This document shows, piece after piece, positions 7,199-15,620 of a stretch of 33,260 nucleotides of DNA; positions within the stretch are counted from its first letter, which is position 1, and each line of letters opens with the position of its first letter. Location: positions 1 through 33,260 of the forward strand of contig NZ_JAHBAV010000042.1 of assembly GCF_018390595.1 (NCBI RefSeq), given 5' to 3'. The translations under genes and the position numbers were made by a program. The notes under the pieces were generated by a model. That model saw nothing but the letters and a program-made list of their open reading frames with translations. It searched no databases and was not told the origin of the DNA. This stretch comes from Dietzia massiliensis (GTDB lineage: Bacteria; Actinomycetota; Actinomycetes; Mycobacteriales; Mycobacteriaceae).

Positions 7199-7429
7199 AT
7201 GACCACCGAACCGCAGAGCCCCGTCAAGGATCGGAACTACAACCTCATCGCCGTCATGGAGGCCTCGCTCAAGATGGCGTGGCAGCTCAACGAGTACATT
7301 GAGGACGCCGAGTCCGCCGGTGACACCGAGCTGGCCGATTGGTTCCGCCGCATCCAGGCGAACGACCTCAAGGCCGGCGAGCAGGGCAAGAAGCTGCTCG
7401 CGAAGCGGCTGCAGGACGAAACGGCCTGA
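7199..7429 (+). CDS. Small helical protein of unknown function, 76 aa
   Basis: I do not recognise this gene. The ATG at 7199 follows GGGAGG at suitable spacing, and codon use is typical of the window, so it is likely real. The product is charged, has no signal peptide or membrane segment, and is probably two helices: YNLIAVMEASLKMAWQLNEYIEDAE, then a Gly turn and ELADWFRRIQANDLKAGEQGKKLLAKRL. The pattern looks like a helical hairpin that could dimerise. It is followed by the ECF41 promoter and operon 17 nt downstream, but its own expression seems separate. Confidence 0.65.
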   Translation: MTTEPQSPVKDRNYNLIAVMEASLKMAWQLNEYIEDAESAGDTELADWFRRIQANDLKAGEQGKKLLAKRLQDETA

Positions 7430-7445
7430 CCGGAACCCGGGGCGC

Positions 7446-7472
7446 TGTCACGTTTCCGGATGCTCGTGCGTC
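7446..7472 (+). promoter_or_regulatory. ECF41-type sigma promoter
   Basis: TGTCACG (7446-7452), a 16-nt spacer, then CGTC (7469-7472). Group ECF41 sigma factors are reported to recognise TGTCACA and CGTC upstream of their partner gene. Here the partner ATG is 8 nt past CGTC, so transcription should start at the start codon. The sigma factor is the second gene of the operon, implying positive autoregulation. Confidence 0.75.
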
Positions 7473-7480
7473 GACAGGAC

Positions 7481-7981
7481 ATGAGCACACCACAGAGCAG
7501 GAACGACCAGCGCAAGCAGGTCAGCGCAGGCGCCATGACGTCGATGTTGGCGCTCGAGGCCTATACCCGGGCCCGGGTCTCACGGGACGACAGTCACCTC
7601 ATCCGCCTGCGCGTCTCGGCGGTCAACGGCTGCCGCTACTGCGCGGCCATGCACCGCCGCGACGCCCGCAAGGACGGGTGGAACACCGACCGGATCGCGG
7701 CCGCCGAGAACTGGGCCTCCCACACCGACGAGTTCGCCGCGGACGAGCAGGCGGTGCTGCGGTTCGCAGACGCCGTCACCCGCATCGACGGCGAGGAGTC
7801 CGTCCCCGACGAGGTGTGGAACGAGGTGGCGCGCTACCGCGGTGAGAGCGGGACTGGACAGGTGCTGATGGACGTCGTCACCATCAACGCATGGAACCGC
7901 ATAGCGATCGCCACCCGAAAGGACCCGGGGTCGCTACGCGGGCTGATCCCGAGCGACCTCGAGCCGACGAGACCGCGATGA
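7481..7981 (+). CDS. Carboxymuconolactone decarboxylase-family (AhpD-like) partner of ECF41 sigma
   Basis: A 166-residue AhpD/CMD protein with redox motif CxxCxxxH at Cys51, Cys54 and His58 (NGCRYCAAMHRRDARKDG). ECF41 sigma factors are typically encoded beside a carboxymuconolactone decarboxylase, oxidoreductase or epimerase, and such genes are their main known targets. The ATG at 7481 has a weak AGGA very close by; the upstream sigma promoter suggests leaderless translation. Its TGA overlaps the sigma ATG by 4 nt (ATGA). Only about 27% similar by eye to the AhpD-like protein at 1128-1700, so the two are separate branches of the family. The substrate is unknown. Confidence 0.87.
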   Translation: MSTPQSRNDQRKQVSAGAMTSMLALEAYTRARVSRDDSHLIRLRVSAVNGCRYCAAMHRRDARKDGWNTDRIAAAENWASHTDEFAADEQAVLRFADAVTRIDGEESVPDEVWNEVARYRGESGTGQVLMDVVTINAWNRIAIATRKDPGSLRGLIPSDLEPTRPR

Positions 7982-8922
7982 CCGCGGGCGTCCTCGCCGG
8001 AACGGGCGCGTCGACAGGCGAGCAGGCCGCCCCGCCCGGCGCGGCCCCGCCCGGCGCTGCCCCGTTCGACCGGGCGGCGCTCGAGCGAATCCGCGCCCGC
8101 CTGCTCGGGATCGGCTACCGCATCACCGGCACCTGGGCGGACGCCGAGGACGCCGCCGACGAGGCCCTGGCCAGACTCGTGGCGCTCGATCCGTCGGACG
8201 CTCCCCGCAACGCCGAGGCGTGGCTGACCACCGTCGCGACCCGCCTGTGCCTGGACCGCCTCCGGCGACGGAAGCGCGAGGACTACATCGGGGCGTGGCT
8301 GCCCGAACCCGTCGACACCGCGCTGCTGCCGGCCGAGCTGGCCGAGCAGCGGGATCAGCTACGGATCGCGGTCCTGCTGGCGTACGAGCAGCTCGGGCCC
8401 GACGAGCGGGCCGCCTTCGTCCTGCGCGAGGCCTACGACCTGCCCTACGCCCAGATCGCCGAGGCTTTGCACGCCACCGCGCCCACGGTGCGCCAGTGGG
8501 TCAGCCGCGCGCGGCACAGGCTCCAGACCGACCTGCGCCCGCCGGAGCCCGCGCCGGACGAGCTGATCGCCCGGCTCGTGGAGGCCGTGATCTCCGGCGA
8601 CCTCGAGCAGACGATCGCCGTGCTCACGTCGGACGCCCGGGTCCTGTCGGACGCAGGCGGCAAGGTCAACGCCGCCCGACGCGACATCGTCGGCGCCCGC
8701 AAGTGCGCGTACTTCCTGGTCAAGGCCATGGAGCTCGCCGAGGGGGAGATCGCCCCGGTCGAGGTCAACGGCGAACTCGCGATGGCCCTGGTGTCCCGCG
8801 GGGTCCGGCGCGTGGTGCAGGTCGGGGCAGTCGACGGACGCGTGGACCGCCTGTACTTCCACTGCAATCCGGACAAGCTCACGCGCCTGGCCGTTTCCGA
8901 GGGATTCGCGGCGGGCGGCTGA
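7978..8922 (+). CDS. sigJ: ECF41-group RNA polymerase sigma factor with SnoaL-like C-terminal domain (SigJ-like)
   Basis: A 314-residue ECF sigma factor. Sigma region 2 is about 35-100 (YRITGTWADAEDAADEALARL, then LCLDRLRR) and region 4 about 130-182 (LPYAQIAEALHATAPTVRQWVSRARHRL). A SnoaL-like domain follows. Three ECF41 landmarks are visible: WLPEP (107-111) in the linker, DAGGK (225-229, usually DGGGK) and NPDK (297-300) near the C-terminus. In this group the fused domain replaces a separate anti-sigma factor and both inhibits and activates the sigma core. A Pro/Ala-rich N-terminal extension (about 1-30) with three AAPPG-like repeats is unusual. M. tuberculosis SigJ belongs to the same group. 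Confidence 0.92.
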   Translation: MTAGVLAGTGASTGEQAAPPGAAPPGAAPFDRAALERIRARLLGIGYRITGTWADAEDAADEALARLVALDPSDAPRNAEAWLTTVATRLCLDRLRRRKREDYIGAWLPEPVDTALLPAELAEQRDQLRIAVLLAYEQLGPDERAAFVLREAYDLPYAQIAEALHATAPTVRQWVSRARHRLQTDLRPPEPAPDELIARLVEAVISGDLEQTIAVLTSDARVLSDAGGKVNAARRDIVGARKCAYFLVKAMELAEGEIAPVEVNGELAMALVSRGVRRVVQVGAVDGRVDRLYFHCNPDKLTRLAVSEGFAAGG

Positions 8923-9011
8923 CTCCGCCCCGCCGCCCGCCACCCGCCGCGCATCGCCGGTCGTCCGCCGCCTGTCCCTGGGCGCCTCCGGCGAGCGGAG
9001 AGTGCCGGGTC

Positions 9012-9017
9012 TACTCT
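9012..9017 (+). promoter_or_regulatory. -10 element for leaderless ktrB
   Basis: TACTCT ends 6 nt before the ATG at 9024. No ribosome binding site lies between. Confidence 0.55.
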
Positions 9018-9023
9018 CTCGAC

Positions 9024-10400
9024 ATGGTCTCGACGATCCCGGGCGTCTTGTCCTCGGGCGCACGGGCGGTCCGCGCGTTCACGTACAGCTCACCGGCCCG
9101 CTCGGCGCTGCTGGCGTTCGCCGCGGCGATCGTGGTCTTCACGGTGCTGCTGATGATGCCGTGGGCCACCGCCTCCGATGACCCGGCGTACCTGCACGAC
9201 GCGGTCTTCACCGCCACCTCCGCAGTGTCCGTGACCGGCCTGACGACGGTGGACACCGCGACGCACTGGTCTCCGGCGGGTCAGGTGGTGATCCTCGCGG
9301 GCATCCAGGTCGGTGGCCTGGGGATCGTGACGATTTCGTCTCTGCTGGCCCTGTCGGTCACCAGACAGTTCGGCGTCCGCACGCGGCTCCTCGCACAGAC
9401 GGGGATGTCGGCGGGCGGACTGGGGGAGGTCCGATCGCTGATCACGACGATCGTCGTGTCCTCCGCCCTGGTGGAACTGGTCATCGCGCTGGTCCTCGCA
9501 CCCCGTCTCATCGCCCACCACGGATCGTTCGGGGAGGGGCTCTGGCACGCCGTGTTCTATGCCGTGTCCGCGTTCAACAACGCCGGGTTCGTCCTCGACC
9601 CCGGGGGCCTGGCGCCGGTGGCGGACGATCCGGTCGTGTTCTGGGCGCTCATCTGTGCTGTGTTCCTGGGCAGCCTCGGCTTTCCCGTTCTCCTGGTGCT
9701 GTGGAAGCACCAGTGGCACCTCGGACGCTGGAATCTCCACACGCGACTCACGGTCGAGGTCAGTGTGCTCCTGATGCTCGTCGGTGCCCTGGGATTCGCC
9801 GCGTTGGAGTGGAGCAACGGGGCCACCCTCGGTGGCGAGGGCGTGGTCGACAAACTGCAGCAGTCGGTGTTCGCCTCGGTGATGATGCGCTCCGGGGGCT
9901 TCGCCATCATCGACCCCATCGACACGACCGCGTCGACCATGCTCATCACCGACGCCCTGATGTTCGTGGGGGGCGGTTCGGTCTCGACCGCCGGCGGCGT
10001 CAAGGTCACCACCCTGGCCGTCATCTTCCTGGCCTTCCTCGCCGAGGCCCGGGGCCGGGAGGACGCCACCGCCCACGGGCGGGCCCTGCCCACCTCCTCG
10101 ATCCGGGTCGCGGTGTCCGTGGCCGGGATGGGACTCACGCTGGTCGCCGGCTCCGCCCTGGCCCTGATGATCCTCACCGGAGAGGATCTCGGGCGCCCCC
10201 TGTTCGAGTCCATCTCCGCCTTCGCCACCTGCGGGTTGAGTTCAGGTCTCAGCGCTGAACTCGAGCCGGCGGGGGTGTACCTTCTGTCCGGGCTGATGTT
10301 CGCCGGACGAGTCGGCATCATCACCTTCGCCACCGCGCTGACCATGCGAGCAAAGCGGACCAGGTATCGCCTACCCACAGAGAGGCCGATCATTGGCTGA
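9024..10400 (+). CDS. ktrB: Potassium transporter membrane subunit (KtrB/TrkH family)
   Basis: A 458-residue K+ channel-like transporter with four pore-loop repeats. The selectivity-filter segments are visible: TSAVSVTGLTT, SAFNNAGF, MMRSGGF and SAFATCGLS, each with the filter glycine. A Gly-rich intramembrane loop (FVGGGSVSTAGGVKVTT) lies in the third repeat, the gate element described for KtrB. The size matches KtrB rather than the longer TrkH. It works with the downstream KtrA ring at the inner membrane. The stop overlaps the ktrA TTG start by 8 nt, so subunits are co-translated. It follows the sigJ operon, but has its own leaderless promoter. Confidence 0.93.
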   Translation: MVSTIPGVLSSGARAVRAFTYSSPARSALLAFAAAIVVFTVLLMMPWATASDDPAYLHDAVFTATSAVSVTGLTTVDTATHWSPAGQVVILAGIQVGGLGIVTISSLLALSVTRQFGVRTRLLAQTGMSAGGLGEVRSLITTIVVSSALVELVIALVLAPRLIAHHGSFGEGLWHAVFYAVSAFNNAGFVLDPGGLAPVADDPVVFWALICAVFLGSLGFPVLLVLWKHQWHLGRWNLHTRLTVEVSVLLMLVGALGFAALEWSNGATLGGEGVVDKLQQSVFASVMMRSGGFAIIDPIDTTASTMLITDALMFVGGGSVSTAGGVKVTTLAVIFLAFLAEARGREDATAHGRALPTSSIRVAVSVAGMGLTLVAGSALALMILTGEDLGRPLFESISAFATCGLSSGLSAELEPAGVYLLSGLMFAGRVGIITFATALTMRAKRTRYRLPTERPIIG

Positions 10401-11073
10401 TCGCACCCGCCGCCAGTCCCCAGTCCTCATCATCGGCCTGGGCCGGTTCGGCGTCTCCCTCGCCACCCAACTCGTCGGACAGGGCCGCGAAGTTCTCGCC
10501 GTCGAACGTGACCACGGACTCGTACAGAGATACGCGGACGCCCTGACCCACGTCGTCGAGGCGGACGCCACGGACATCGAGGCGCTACAACAGCTCGGTG
10601 CCCGGGACTTCTCCACCGCAGTCGTGGGAGTGGGCACGTCGATCGAATCGTCCGTGCTGGTCGCGGTGAACCTCGTCGACCTCGGTATCAACCAGGTCTG
10701 GGCCAAGGCGATCAACCAGGCCCACGGGAAGATCCTCACCCGTATCGGCTGCCACCATGTCGTGTTCCCCGAACACGACGCCGGGGTCCGGGTCGCCCAC
10801 CTCGTGGCCAATCAGATGATGGACTTCATCGAGTTCGACGAGAGCTTCGCCATCGTCAAGATGCGGCCACCGAGGGACGTCATCGGCCACTCGATCGACT
10901 ACTGCCATCCCCGCAGACGGCACAAGGTCAACATCGTCGGCATCAAGACACCGGGCGGTCCGTTCCAGTACGCGCAGCCGGAGACCATCATCGGCGCAGA
11001 CGACGTCATCATCGTCTCAGGGCACGTTCGCGACCTCGAACGCTTCGCCGACTACTCCGAGCAGAAGCGGTGA
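10393..11073 (+). CDS. ktrA: Potassium uptake regulatory subunit KtrA (RCK domains)
   Basis: A 226-residue cytoplasmic gating subunit. An N-terminal RCK_N Rossmann fold (VLIIGLGRFGVSLATQL, residues about 11-27) binds nucleotide, with the acidic residue after the second strand (AVERD). A C-terminal RCK_C domain runs about 140-222. The start is TTG at 10393, preceded by GAGAGG; no ATG or GTG fits the Rossmann start as well. The gene overlaps the end of ktrB by 8 nt, which explains the weak start codon through coupling. Confidence 0.92.
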   Translation: MADRTRRQSPVLIIGLGRFGVSLATQLVGQGREVLAVERDHGLVQRYADALTHVVEADATDIEALQQLGARDFSTAVVGVGTSIESSVLVAVNLVDLGINQVWAKAINQAHGKILTRIGCHHVVFPEHDAGVRVAHLVANQMMDFIEFDESFAIVKMRPPRDVIGHSIDYCHPRRRHKVNIVGIKTPGGPFQYAQPETIIGADDVIIVSGHVRDLERFADYSEQKR

Positions 11074-11079
11074 GGGCTC

Positions 11080-11099
11080 GACCGACGTCCCGGTCGGTC
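11080..11099. terminator. Short bidirectional terminator-like hairpin
   Basis: GACCGAC (11080-11086) pairs with GTCGGTC (11093-11099) across a 6-nt loop. It fills the 25-nt gap between convergent ktrA and the VOC gene and touches the latter's stop codon. No T-tract. Confidence 0.45.
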
Positions 11100-11449
11100 T
11101 AGCGGGCCACCCACATGGCCAGCTCGTTGCCGCCCGGCTCGCGGAAGTGGAAGCGGCAACCGCCCGGGAAGTCGATCGGCCCGAAGGTCACCGTGCCGCC
11201 GGCCCCCTCGACCCGCTGACGCGCCTCCTCGAGATCGGCCACGCGGATCACGAGCAGCGGGGCGGGGGACTGCTCGTCGGCATCGCCCTGGATGCACGCG
11301 TCCACGCCGCCCCCCATCAGGCTGGTGAACGAGGACCCGTAGACCGTGGGCGACCAGCCGCACACGGTCTCCAGGAACTCGGCGGTCGCGGGCATGGAGG
11401 TGCTGGGGAACTCGATGGAGGTGATCTCGAGCGGCGTCCTCTTGTTCAC
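11099..11449 (-). CDS. VOC-family (glyoxalase/bleomycin resistance-like) protein
   Basis: A 116-residue single VOC domain of two beta-alpha-beta-beta-beta repeats. The C-terminal half shows the usual pattern PIDFPGGCRFHFREPGGNELAMWV, with the Glu metal ligand in GNELAMW. The N-terminal strand is LEITSIEFPSTSMPATAEFLETVCGW. The substrate is unknown; relatives act as lyases, dioxygenases or resistance proteins. The GTG start at 11449 is chosen because the first VOC strand begins there and a TAGCGT -10 box lies 7 nt upstream. It lies 19 nt after thiE in the same direction but seems to have its own promoter inside that gap. Confidence 0.78.
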   Translation of the reverse strand: MNKRTPLEITSIEFPSTSMPATAEFLETVCGWSPTVYGSSFTSLMGGGVDACIQGDADEQSPAPLLVIRVADLEEARQRVEGAGGTVTFGPIDFPGGCRFHFREPGGNELAMWVAR

Positions 11450-11456
11450 CCCGCAG

Positions 11457-11462
11457 ACGCTA
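11457..11462 (-). promoter_or_regulatory. -10 element for leaderless VOC gene (GTG start)
   Basis: TAGCGT on the minus strand ends 7 nt before the GTG at 11449. It lies in the short spacer after thiE. Confidence 0.5.
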
Positions 11463-11468
11463 CGCGGG

Positions 11469-12263
11469 CTACCGCTCCGGCGGGACCGATTCCCCGGCCT
11501 CCCAGCGCGCGAGCAGCTCCGCCGCGGCGGCCCGCGGGTCCGGGGCGGCCATGATCGCCGAGACCACGCAGATCCCGTCCAGCTCGGTGGCCGCCAGCCG
11601 CGCGACGGTCGCGGACGTGACCCCGCCGATCCCGACCGCGCGGACACCGCCGGCCGCGCCGCCGACTCCACCGTCCGCCTCGCGAACACCGCCGCCAGCC
11701 GAGCGGTGAACGTGCGCGGCGCGGGCGAGACGGTCCGCCCCCTCCGGCCCGAGCGCGGCGGCGGTGTCGGGTTTGGTCGCCGTGGCCCACACCGGGCTCA
11801 CCCCGATCACGTCCGGCACCGGCCCCGGGCCTGCCAACGCGGCGGCGAGCTGGGAATCCGACTCGATCGACAGCCCCACCATGAGGTGGTCCGGCATCGC
11901 CGAGCGGGCCCGGGCGAACGGTATGTCCCGCTGCCCCACGTGCAGGTGCAGCCCCAGCTCGCGCGCGACGTCCGCGCGATCGTTGACGAACACCGGGACG
12001 CCCCGGCCCGTCTCGGTGCAGGCCCTCGCGACGGCCTCGGCGACGGCGACGGCGTGGATGGCGAACTCGTCGTCGTCGCCCTCCTTGTCCCGGACCTGGA
12101 CCACGCCCACCCCGCCGAGCACCGCCTCGTACGCGATCCCCGGCACGGCGTCGCGCCCGCCGCCGAGGTGCGGATCGGTGACCAGGTAGAGCCGCCAGTC
12201 GACGTCGGCGCCGCGGTCGGGCTGAGCCTCGCCCACGGCAGGGTCGGGCCGCGCGTCGCTCAC
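11469..12263 (-). CDS. thiE: Thiamine-phosphate synthase ThiE
   Basis: Joins hydroxymethylpyrimidine diphosphate and thiazole phosphate to make thiamine phosphate. A 264-residue TIM barrel. Conserved pieces are [15 protein letters not shown] (diphosphate-binding Arg and Lys), FVNDRADVA (Mg2+-binding Asp), [20 protein letters not shown] and the phosphate-binding AVGIGGVT. The protein is longer than usual because of a Gly/Ala-rich insertion of about 25 residues (about 197-222) just before the last phosphate loop, and an acidic N-terminal extension. The GTG at 12263 overlaps the thiM stop by 4 nt, so thiM and thiE are coupled. Confidence 0.92.
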   Translation of the reverse strand: MSDARPDPAVGEAQPDRGADVDWRLYLVTDPHLGGGRDAVPGIAYEAVLGGVGVVQVRDKEGDDDEFAIHAVAVAEAVARACTETGRGVPVFVNDRADVARELGLHLHVGQRDIPFARARSAMPDHLMVGLSIESDSQLAAALAGPGPVPDVIGVSPVWATATKPDTAAALGPEGADRLARAAHVHRSAGGGVREADGGVGGAAGGVRAVGIGGVTSATVARLAATELDGICVVSAIMAAPDPRAAAAELLARWEAGESVPPER

Positions 12264-13135
12264 TCCGCGGTCACCGTGACCAGGCCCGCGATGTCCTCGG
12301 GGGTGAGCGTGTACAGCGCGTCGAGCCACGCCACCGCGAAGCTGCCGGGACCCGCGGACGTGCGGCCGGCGACCGTCCCCGCGGCCCCGGCGTGGGCGTG
12401 GGCGGCGACCACCGCGTCGTGGTCGTCGGCACCGGCCGCGCGCGCCGCACCGAGGTAGGCCGCGGTGAGCGCGCCCAGGGCGCACCCCGTGCCGATGACC
12501 TTCTGCAGCAACGGGTGACCCGACTCGACCCACGTCGCGCGCTCGAGGCCGTCGTGATGTGTGACGACGAGGTCCCGCGGCCCCGTCACCGCCACCACCG
12601 CACCGGACCGCGCGGAGAGATCCCGGGCGGCGGGCTCCGCGGCGGCCACCTCCTCGGTCGAGTCCACGCCCCGGCCGCCCGCCCCCGTGCCGGCGAGCGC
12701 GATGGTCTCGGAGGCGTTGGCCCGGATCGCGGCCGGCCCCGACTCCAACCACGCCGTGGACAGGCGGGTCCGCAGCACGAGCCCGCCCACCGCGACCGGG
12801 TCCAGCACCCACGGGGCCCCGGCCTCGCGGGCGGAGGCGATCGCGGCGTGCATGCCCTCGACCTGCTCGGCGGTCGGGTTGCCGACGTTGACGAGCACGC
12901 CCGAGGCGATCGCGGCGAAGTCGCCGGCCTCGTCCGGGTGGTCGACCATCGCGGGCGCCGCGCCCGCGGCGAGCAGCACGTCGGCGGTGATCTGGCGGAC
13001 CACCGAGTTGGTCAGGCAGTGCACGAGCGGTCCCGTCTCTCGCATGAGGGACACCAGGCGGGCGACGTCGGCGGGGCTGTCGGCGGCGCCGGCGTCGGGG
13101 CGGTCAGCGGCGGGGCGGTCAGCGGCGGTGGGCAT
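12260..13135 (-). CDS. thiM: Hydroxyethylthiazole kinase ThiM
   Basis: Phosphorylates hydroxyethylthiazole so that ThiE can use it: a salvage step. The 291-residue ribokinase-fold protein has the ThiM landmarks [25 protein letters not shown], the Pro/Met loop [16 protein letters not shown] and the catalytic [16 protein letters not shown] with the characteristic Cys. The first 20 residues repeat AADRP and look disordered. The ATG at 13135 has CACACT 6 nt upstream, a weak match to the leaderless promoters in this window. No TPP riboswitch is visible upstream. Confidence 0.92.
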   Translation of the reverse strand: MPTAADRPAADRPDAGAADSPADVARLVSLMRETGPLVHCLTNSVVRQITADVLLAAGAAPAMVDHPDEAGDFAAIASGVLVNVGNPTAEQVEGMHAAIASAREAGAPWVLDPVAVGGLVLRTRLSTAWLESGPAAIRANASETIALAGTGAGGRGVDSTEEVAAAEPAARDLSARSGAVVAVTGPRDLVVTHHDGLERATWVESGHPLLQKVIGTGCALGALTAAYLGAARAAGADDHDAVVAAHAHAGAAGTVAGRTSAGPGSFAVAWLDALYTLTPEDIAGLVTVTAE

Positions 13136-13202
13136 GCCCCCAGTGTGCCCCCCGCCGGGCCCCGACAGGAATAGCGCGCCGGCGGCCCGGGTTGCACGGG
13201 GC

Positions 13203-14228
13203 ATGACGTCCCCTGACACCGGTTCCCCCGGCGCCCGCGCCCTGCCCCTGTCCGTGATCGACTTCGCTACCGTCCGTCCCGGGCAGACCGTGGGGGAGGC
13301 GCTACAGGACTCGGTGGAGCTGGCGCGCAAGGCGGAGGAGCTGGGGTACGAGCGGGTCTGGTACTCCGAGCACCACAACATGCCGTCGATCGCCTCGTCG
13401 GCGCCGGCGGTGCTCATGGCGCACATCGCCGCGCACACCTCGTCGATCCGGCTCGGCTCGGGCGGTGTGATGCTGCCCAACCACGCGCCGATCGTGATAG
13501 CCGAGCAGTTCGGCACGCTCGCCGAGCTCCACCCCGGCCGCATCGACCTCGGACTGGGACGCGCCCCGGGCACCGACCCGCAGACGCTGCGCGCGCTGCG
13601 CCGCGAGCCGTCCGCGGCCGAGAACTTCCCCGACGACGTGCGCGAACTGCAGGCCTTCCTCGGAGACTCGCCGTCGGACTTCGCCCGCACCCGCGGCATC
13701 GCCGCCATCCCCGGGCGCGGAACCAGGATCCCGCTGTACATCCTCGGCTCGTCACTGTTCGGCGCGCAGCTCGCCGCCGCCTACGGACTGCCATACGCGT
13801 TCGCCTCCCACTTCGCGCCCGACGCCCTGGAGCAGGCGTCCGCGGTGTACCGCGAGCGGTTCCAGCCCAGCGAGCAGCTGGCCGAGCCGTACATGATCGC
13901 CGCGGTCAACGTGGTGGCCGACGACGACGCCGAGCGGGCCGGGCGCGAACTGCAGTGGTACCGCCGCCAGCGGGTCAAGCTCATGGCCGGCCGCGGTCGC
14001 GAGTTCAGCGACGAGGAGCTGGACATGATCATGGAGTCCGCCGGCGGCCGCCAGATCCTGCACATGATCTCCTACACAGCGTGCGGCGACGGCCCGGCGG
14101 TCCGCGACTACCTCACCGACTTCGCCCGTCGCGCGGGCGCCGACGAGCTGATGATCGCGCCCGTGGGATCGACGGTCGAGCGGATCCACGGGACCCTAGA
14201 AGTGCTGCGCCGCGCCTGGAATGACTGA
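13203..14228 (+). CDS. Luciferase-like flavin monooxygenase, MsnO8 family
   Basis: A 341-residue LLM-class FMN-dependent oxidoreductase. The N-terminus [46 protein letters not shown] is the typical start of the MsnO8 type, with the EHHN motif of bacterial luciferase-like TIM barrels. [39 protein letters not shown] is the second family signature. These enzymes oxidise small organic molecules using reduced FMN and oxygen; the substrate here is unknown. It is divergent from thiM with 67 nt between. The stop codon lies inside the first unit of a 22-bp tandem repeat. Confidence 0.88.
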   Translation: MTSPDTGSPGARALPLSVIDFATVRPGQTVGEALQDSVELARKAEELGYERVWYSEHHNMPSIASSAPAVLMAHIAAHTSSIRLGSGGVMLPNHAPIVIAEQFGTLAELHPGRIDLGLGRAPGTDPQTLRALRREPSAAENFPDDVRELQAFLGDSPSDFARTRGIAAIPGRGTRIPLYILGSSLFGAQLAAAYGLPYAFASHFAPDALEQASAVYRERFQPSEQLAEPYMIAAVNVVADDDAERAGRELQWYRRQRVKLMAGRGREFSDEELDMIMESAGGRQILHMISYTACGDGPAVRDYLTDFARRAGADELMIAPVGSTVERIHGTLEVLRRAWND

Positions 14229-14272
14229 GGCGCGCGCCCGGAGTGACTGAACGGCGCGTCTGGAGTGACTGG
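14218..14272. repeat. 22-bp tandem repeat beginning at a stop codon
   Basis: GGA(A/G)TGACTG recurs at exactly 22-nt steps (14218, 14240, 14262). The first unit carries the last codons and TGA of the flavin monooxygenase gene. The second unit is recognisable along most of its length; the third matches for its first 11 nt. The rest of the 136-bp gap shows only the desaturase promoter. Confidence 0.75.
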
Positions 14273-14352
14273 TGTGGTCGCTCGGCGTGCGCTTGATCAC
14301 GATAGAGGGCCGACCCGGCTCCGAGCCGTAGCCGCGGGCGCCGTGGCACGCC

Positions 14353-14358
14353 TACTGT
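14353..14358 (+). promoter_or_regulatory. -10 element for leaderless desaturase gene
   Basis: TACTGT ends 6 nt before the ATG at 14365. The paralogous desaturase at 24872 has the same spacing. Confidence 0.55.
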
Positions 14359-14364
14359 GGGTGT

Positions 14365-15597
14365 ATGGCGATCTCCGACGTCGGCGAATACGCCCACCTG
14401 AGCCCCGACCAGATCGAGGAGCTCGGGCGGGAGCTCGACGCCATCCGCGCCCGGGTCATCGAGTCGCGCGGGGAGCGTGACTACCGCTACATCCACTCCG
14501 TCATCAAGCTGCAGCGTGGGCTGGAGTTGGGTGCGCGCGCCCTGTTGTACTTCGGTGCGCGGAACCGCACCGTGTGGGCGCTCGGGACCGGCACGCTGGC
14601 GGTGGCCAAGATCCTCGAGAACATGGAGATAGGCCACAACGTCATGCACGGCCAGTGGGACTGGATGAACGATCCGGAGATCCACTCCACGAGCTGGGAG
14701 TGGGACCTCGTCGGCAGTTCCGCCGACTGGAAGCACACCCACAACCACCTACACCACAAGTTCACCAACATCGTCGGGATGGACGACGACGTCGGGTTCG
14801 GCGTCTTGCGCGTGACCCGCGACGTGCCGTGGCAGCCGAGGTTCCTCGCCAACATGGCCGTCAACGCCGCCCTGATGGCGGGCTTCGAGTGGGGGATCGG
14901 CCTGCAGGCCGTCACCCTCGGCGCCGCGTTCGACCGGGACGCCGCCCCCGAGGACCGCCGCAAGGCACGTGCGTTCCTCCGCAAGGCCGGTCAGCAGATC
15001 CTCAAGGACTACGTCCTGTTCCCCGTGCTCGCCGGGCCGAGCGGCCCCCAGGCGCTCACCGCCACCGTCACGGCCAACATCATCCGCAACGTGTGGACCA
15101 ACGCCGTGATCTTCTGCGGCCACTTCCCGGACGGCGCGGAGAAGTTCACCATGACGGACGTAGAGACCGAGACGCAGGCCGAGTGGTACCTGCGGCAGAT
15201 GCTCGGCAGCGCCAACCTCGACGGCGGGCCGGCCATGAACCTCATGTCGGGCAACCTGTCGTTCCAGATCGAGCACCACATGTTCCCCGACCTGCCGTCC
15301 AACCGGTACTCGGAGATCTCACTCGAGGTCCGCGATCTGTGCGCCCGCTACGACCTGCCGTACGTCTCCGGTCCGCTGTGGAAGCAGTACCTCCAGTCGT
15401 GGCGGACCATCGCGCGGCTGTCGCTGCCGGACCGCTACCTGCGCCGCACCGCCGACGACGCCCCCGAGACCCGCAGCGAGAAGATGTTCGGCCACGGCCC
15501 GCGTATGTCCGGGCTGGCCACCGCGCTGGCCGGGGTCCGGAAGGCCCGGGGCCGGGCTCGCCGCAGCCGGGGGGAGCACTCCCCGAAGGCTCGCTGA
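14365..15597 (+). CDS. Membrane fatty acyl desaturase (DesA3-like)
   Basis: A 410-residue di-iron membrane desaturase that inserts a double bond into acyl chains, probably stearoyl-CoA like M. tuberculosis DesA3. The three histidine boxes are present: HNVMH (91-95), HTHNHLHH (124-131) and QIEHH (301-305). Hydrophobic segments flank them (about 70-90 and 160-195). The N-terminal MAISDVGEYAHLSPDQIEELGRELD is shared with the second desaturase in this window. The basic C-terminal tail is probably cytoplasmic. Electrons would come from a ferredoxin-type reductase, which is not encoded nearby. It is followed 23 nt later by a thioesterase, a plausible functional neighbour. Confidence 0.92.
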   Translation: MAISDVGEYAHLSPDQIEELGRELDAIRARVIESRGERDYRYIHSVIKLQRGLELGARALLYFGARNRTVWALGTGTLAVAKILENMEIGHNVMHGQWDWMNDPEIHSTSWEWDLVGSSADWKHTHNHLHHKFTNIVGMDDDVGFGVLRVTRDVPWQPRFLANMAVNAALMAGFEWGIGLQAVTLGAAFDRDAAPEDRRKARAFLRKAGQQILKDYVLFPVLAGPSGPQALTATVTANIIRNVWTNAVIFCGHFPDGAEKFTMTDVETETQAEWYLRQMLGSANLDGGPAMNLMSGNLSFQIEHHMFPDLPSNRYSEISLEVRDLCARYDLPYVSGPLWKQYLQSWRTIARLSLPDRYLRRTADDAPETRSEKMFGHGPRMSGLATALAGVRKARGRARRSRGEHSPKAR

Positions 15598-15620
15598 GCG
15601 GCGGTGGCAGACTATGCCGC

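Noticed and set aside
13136..13300. TPP riboswitch before thiM-thiE
   Set aside because: No CUGAGA core is visible on the minus strand and only 67 nt separate the divergent starts.
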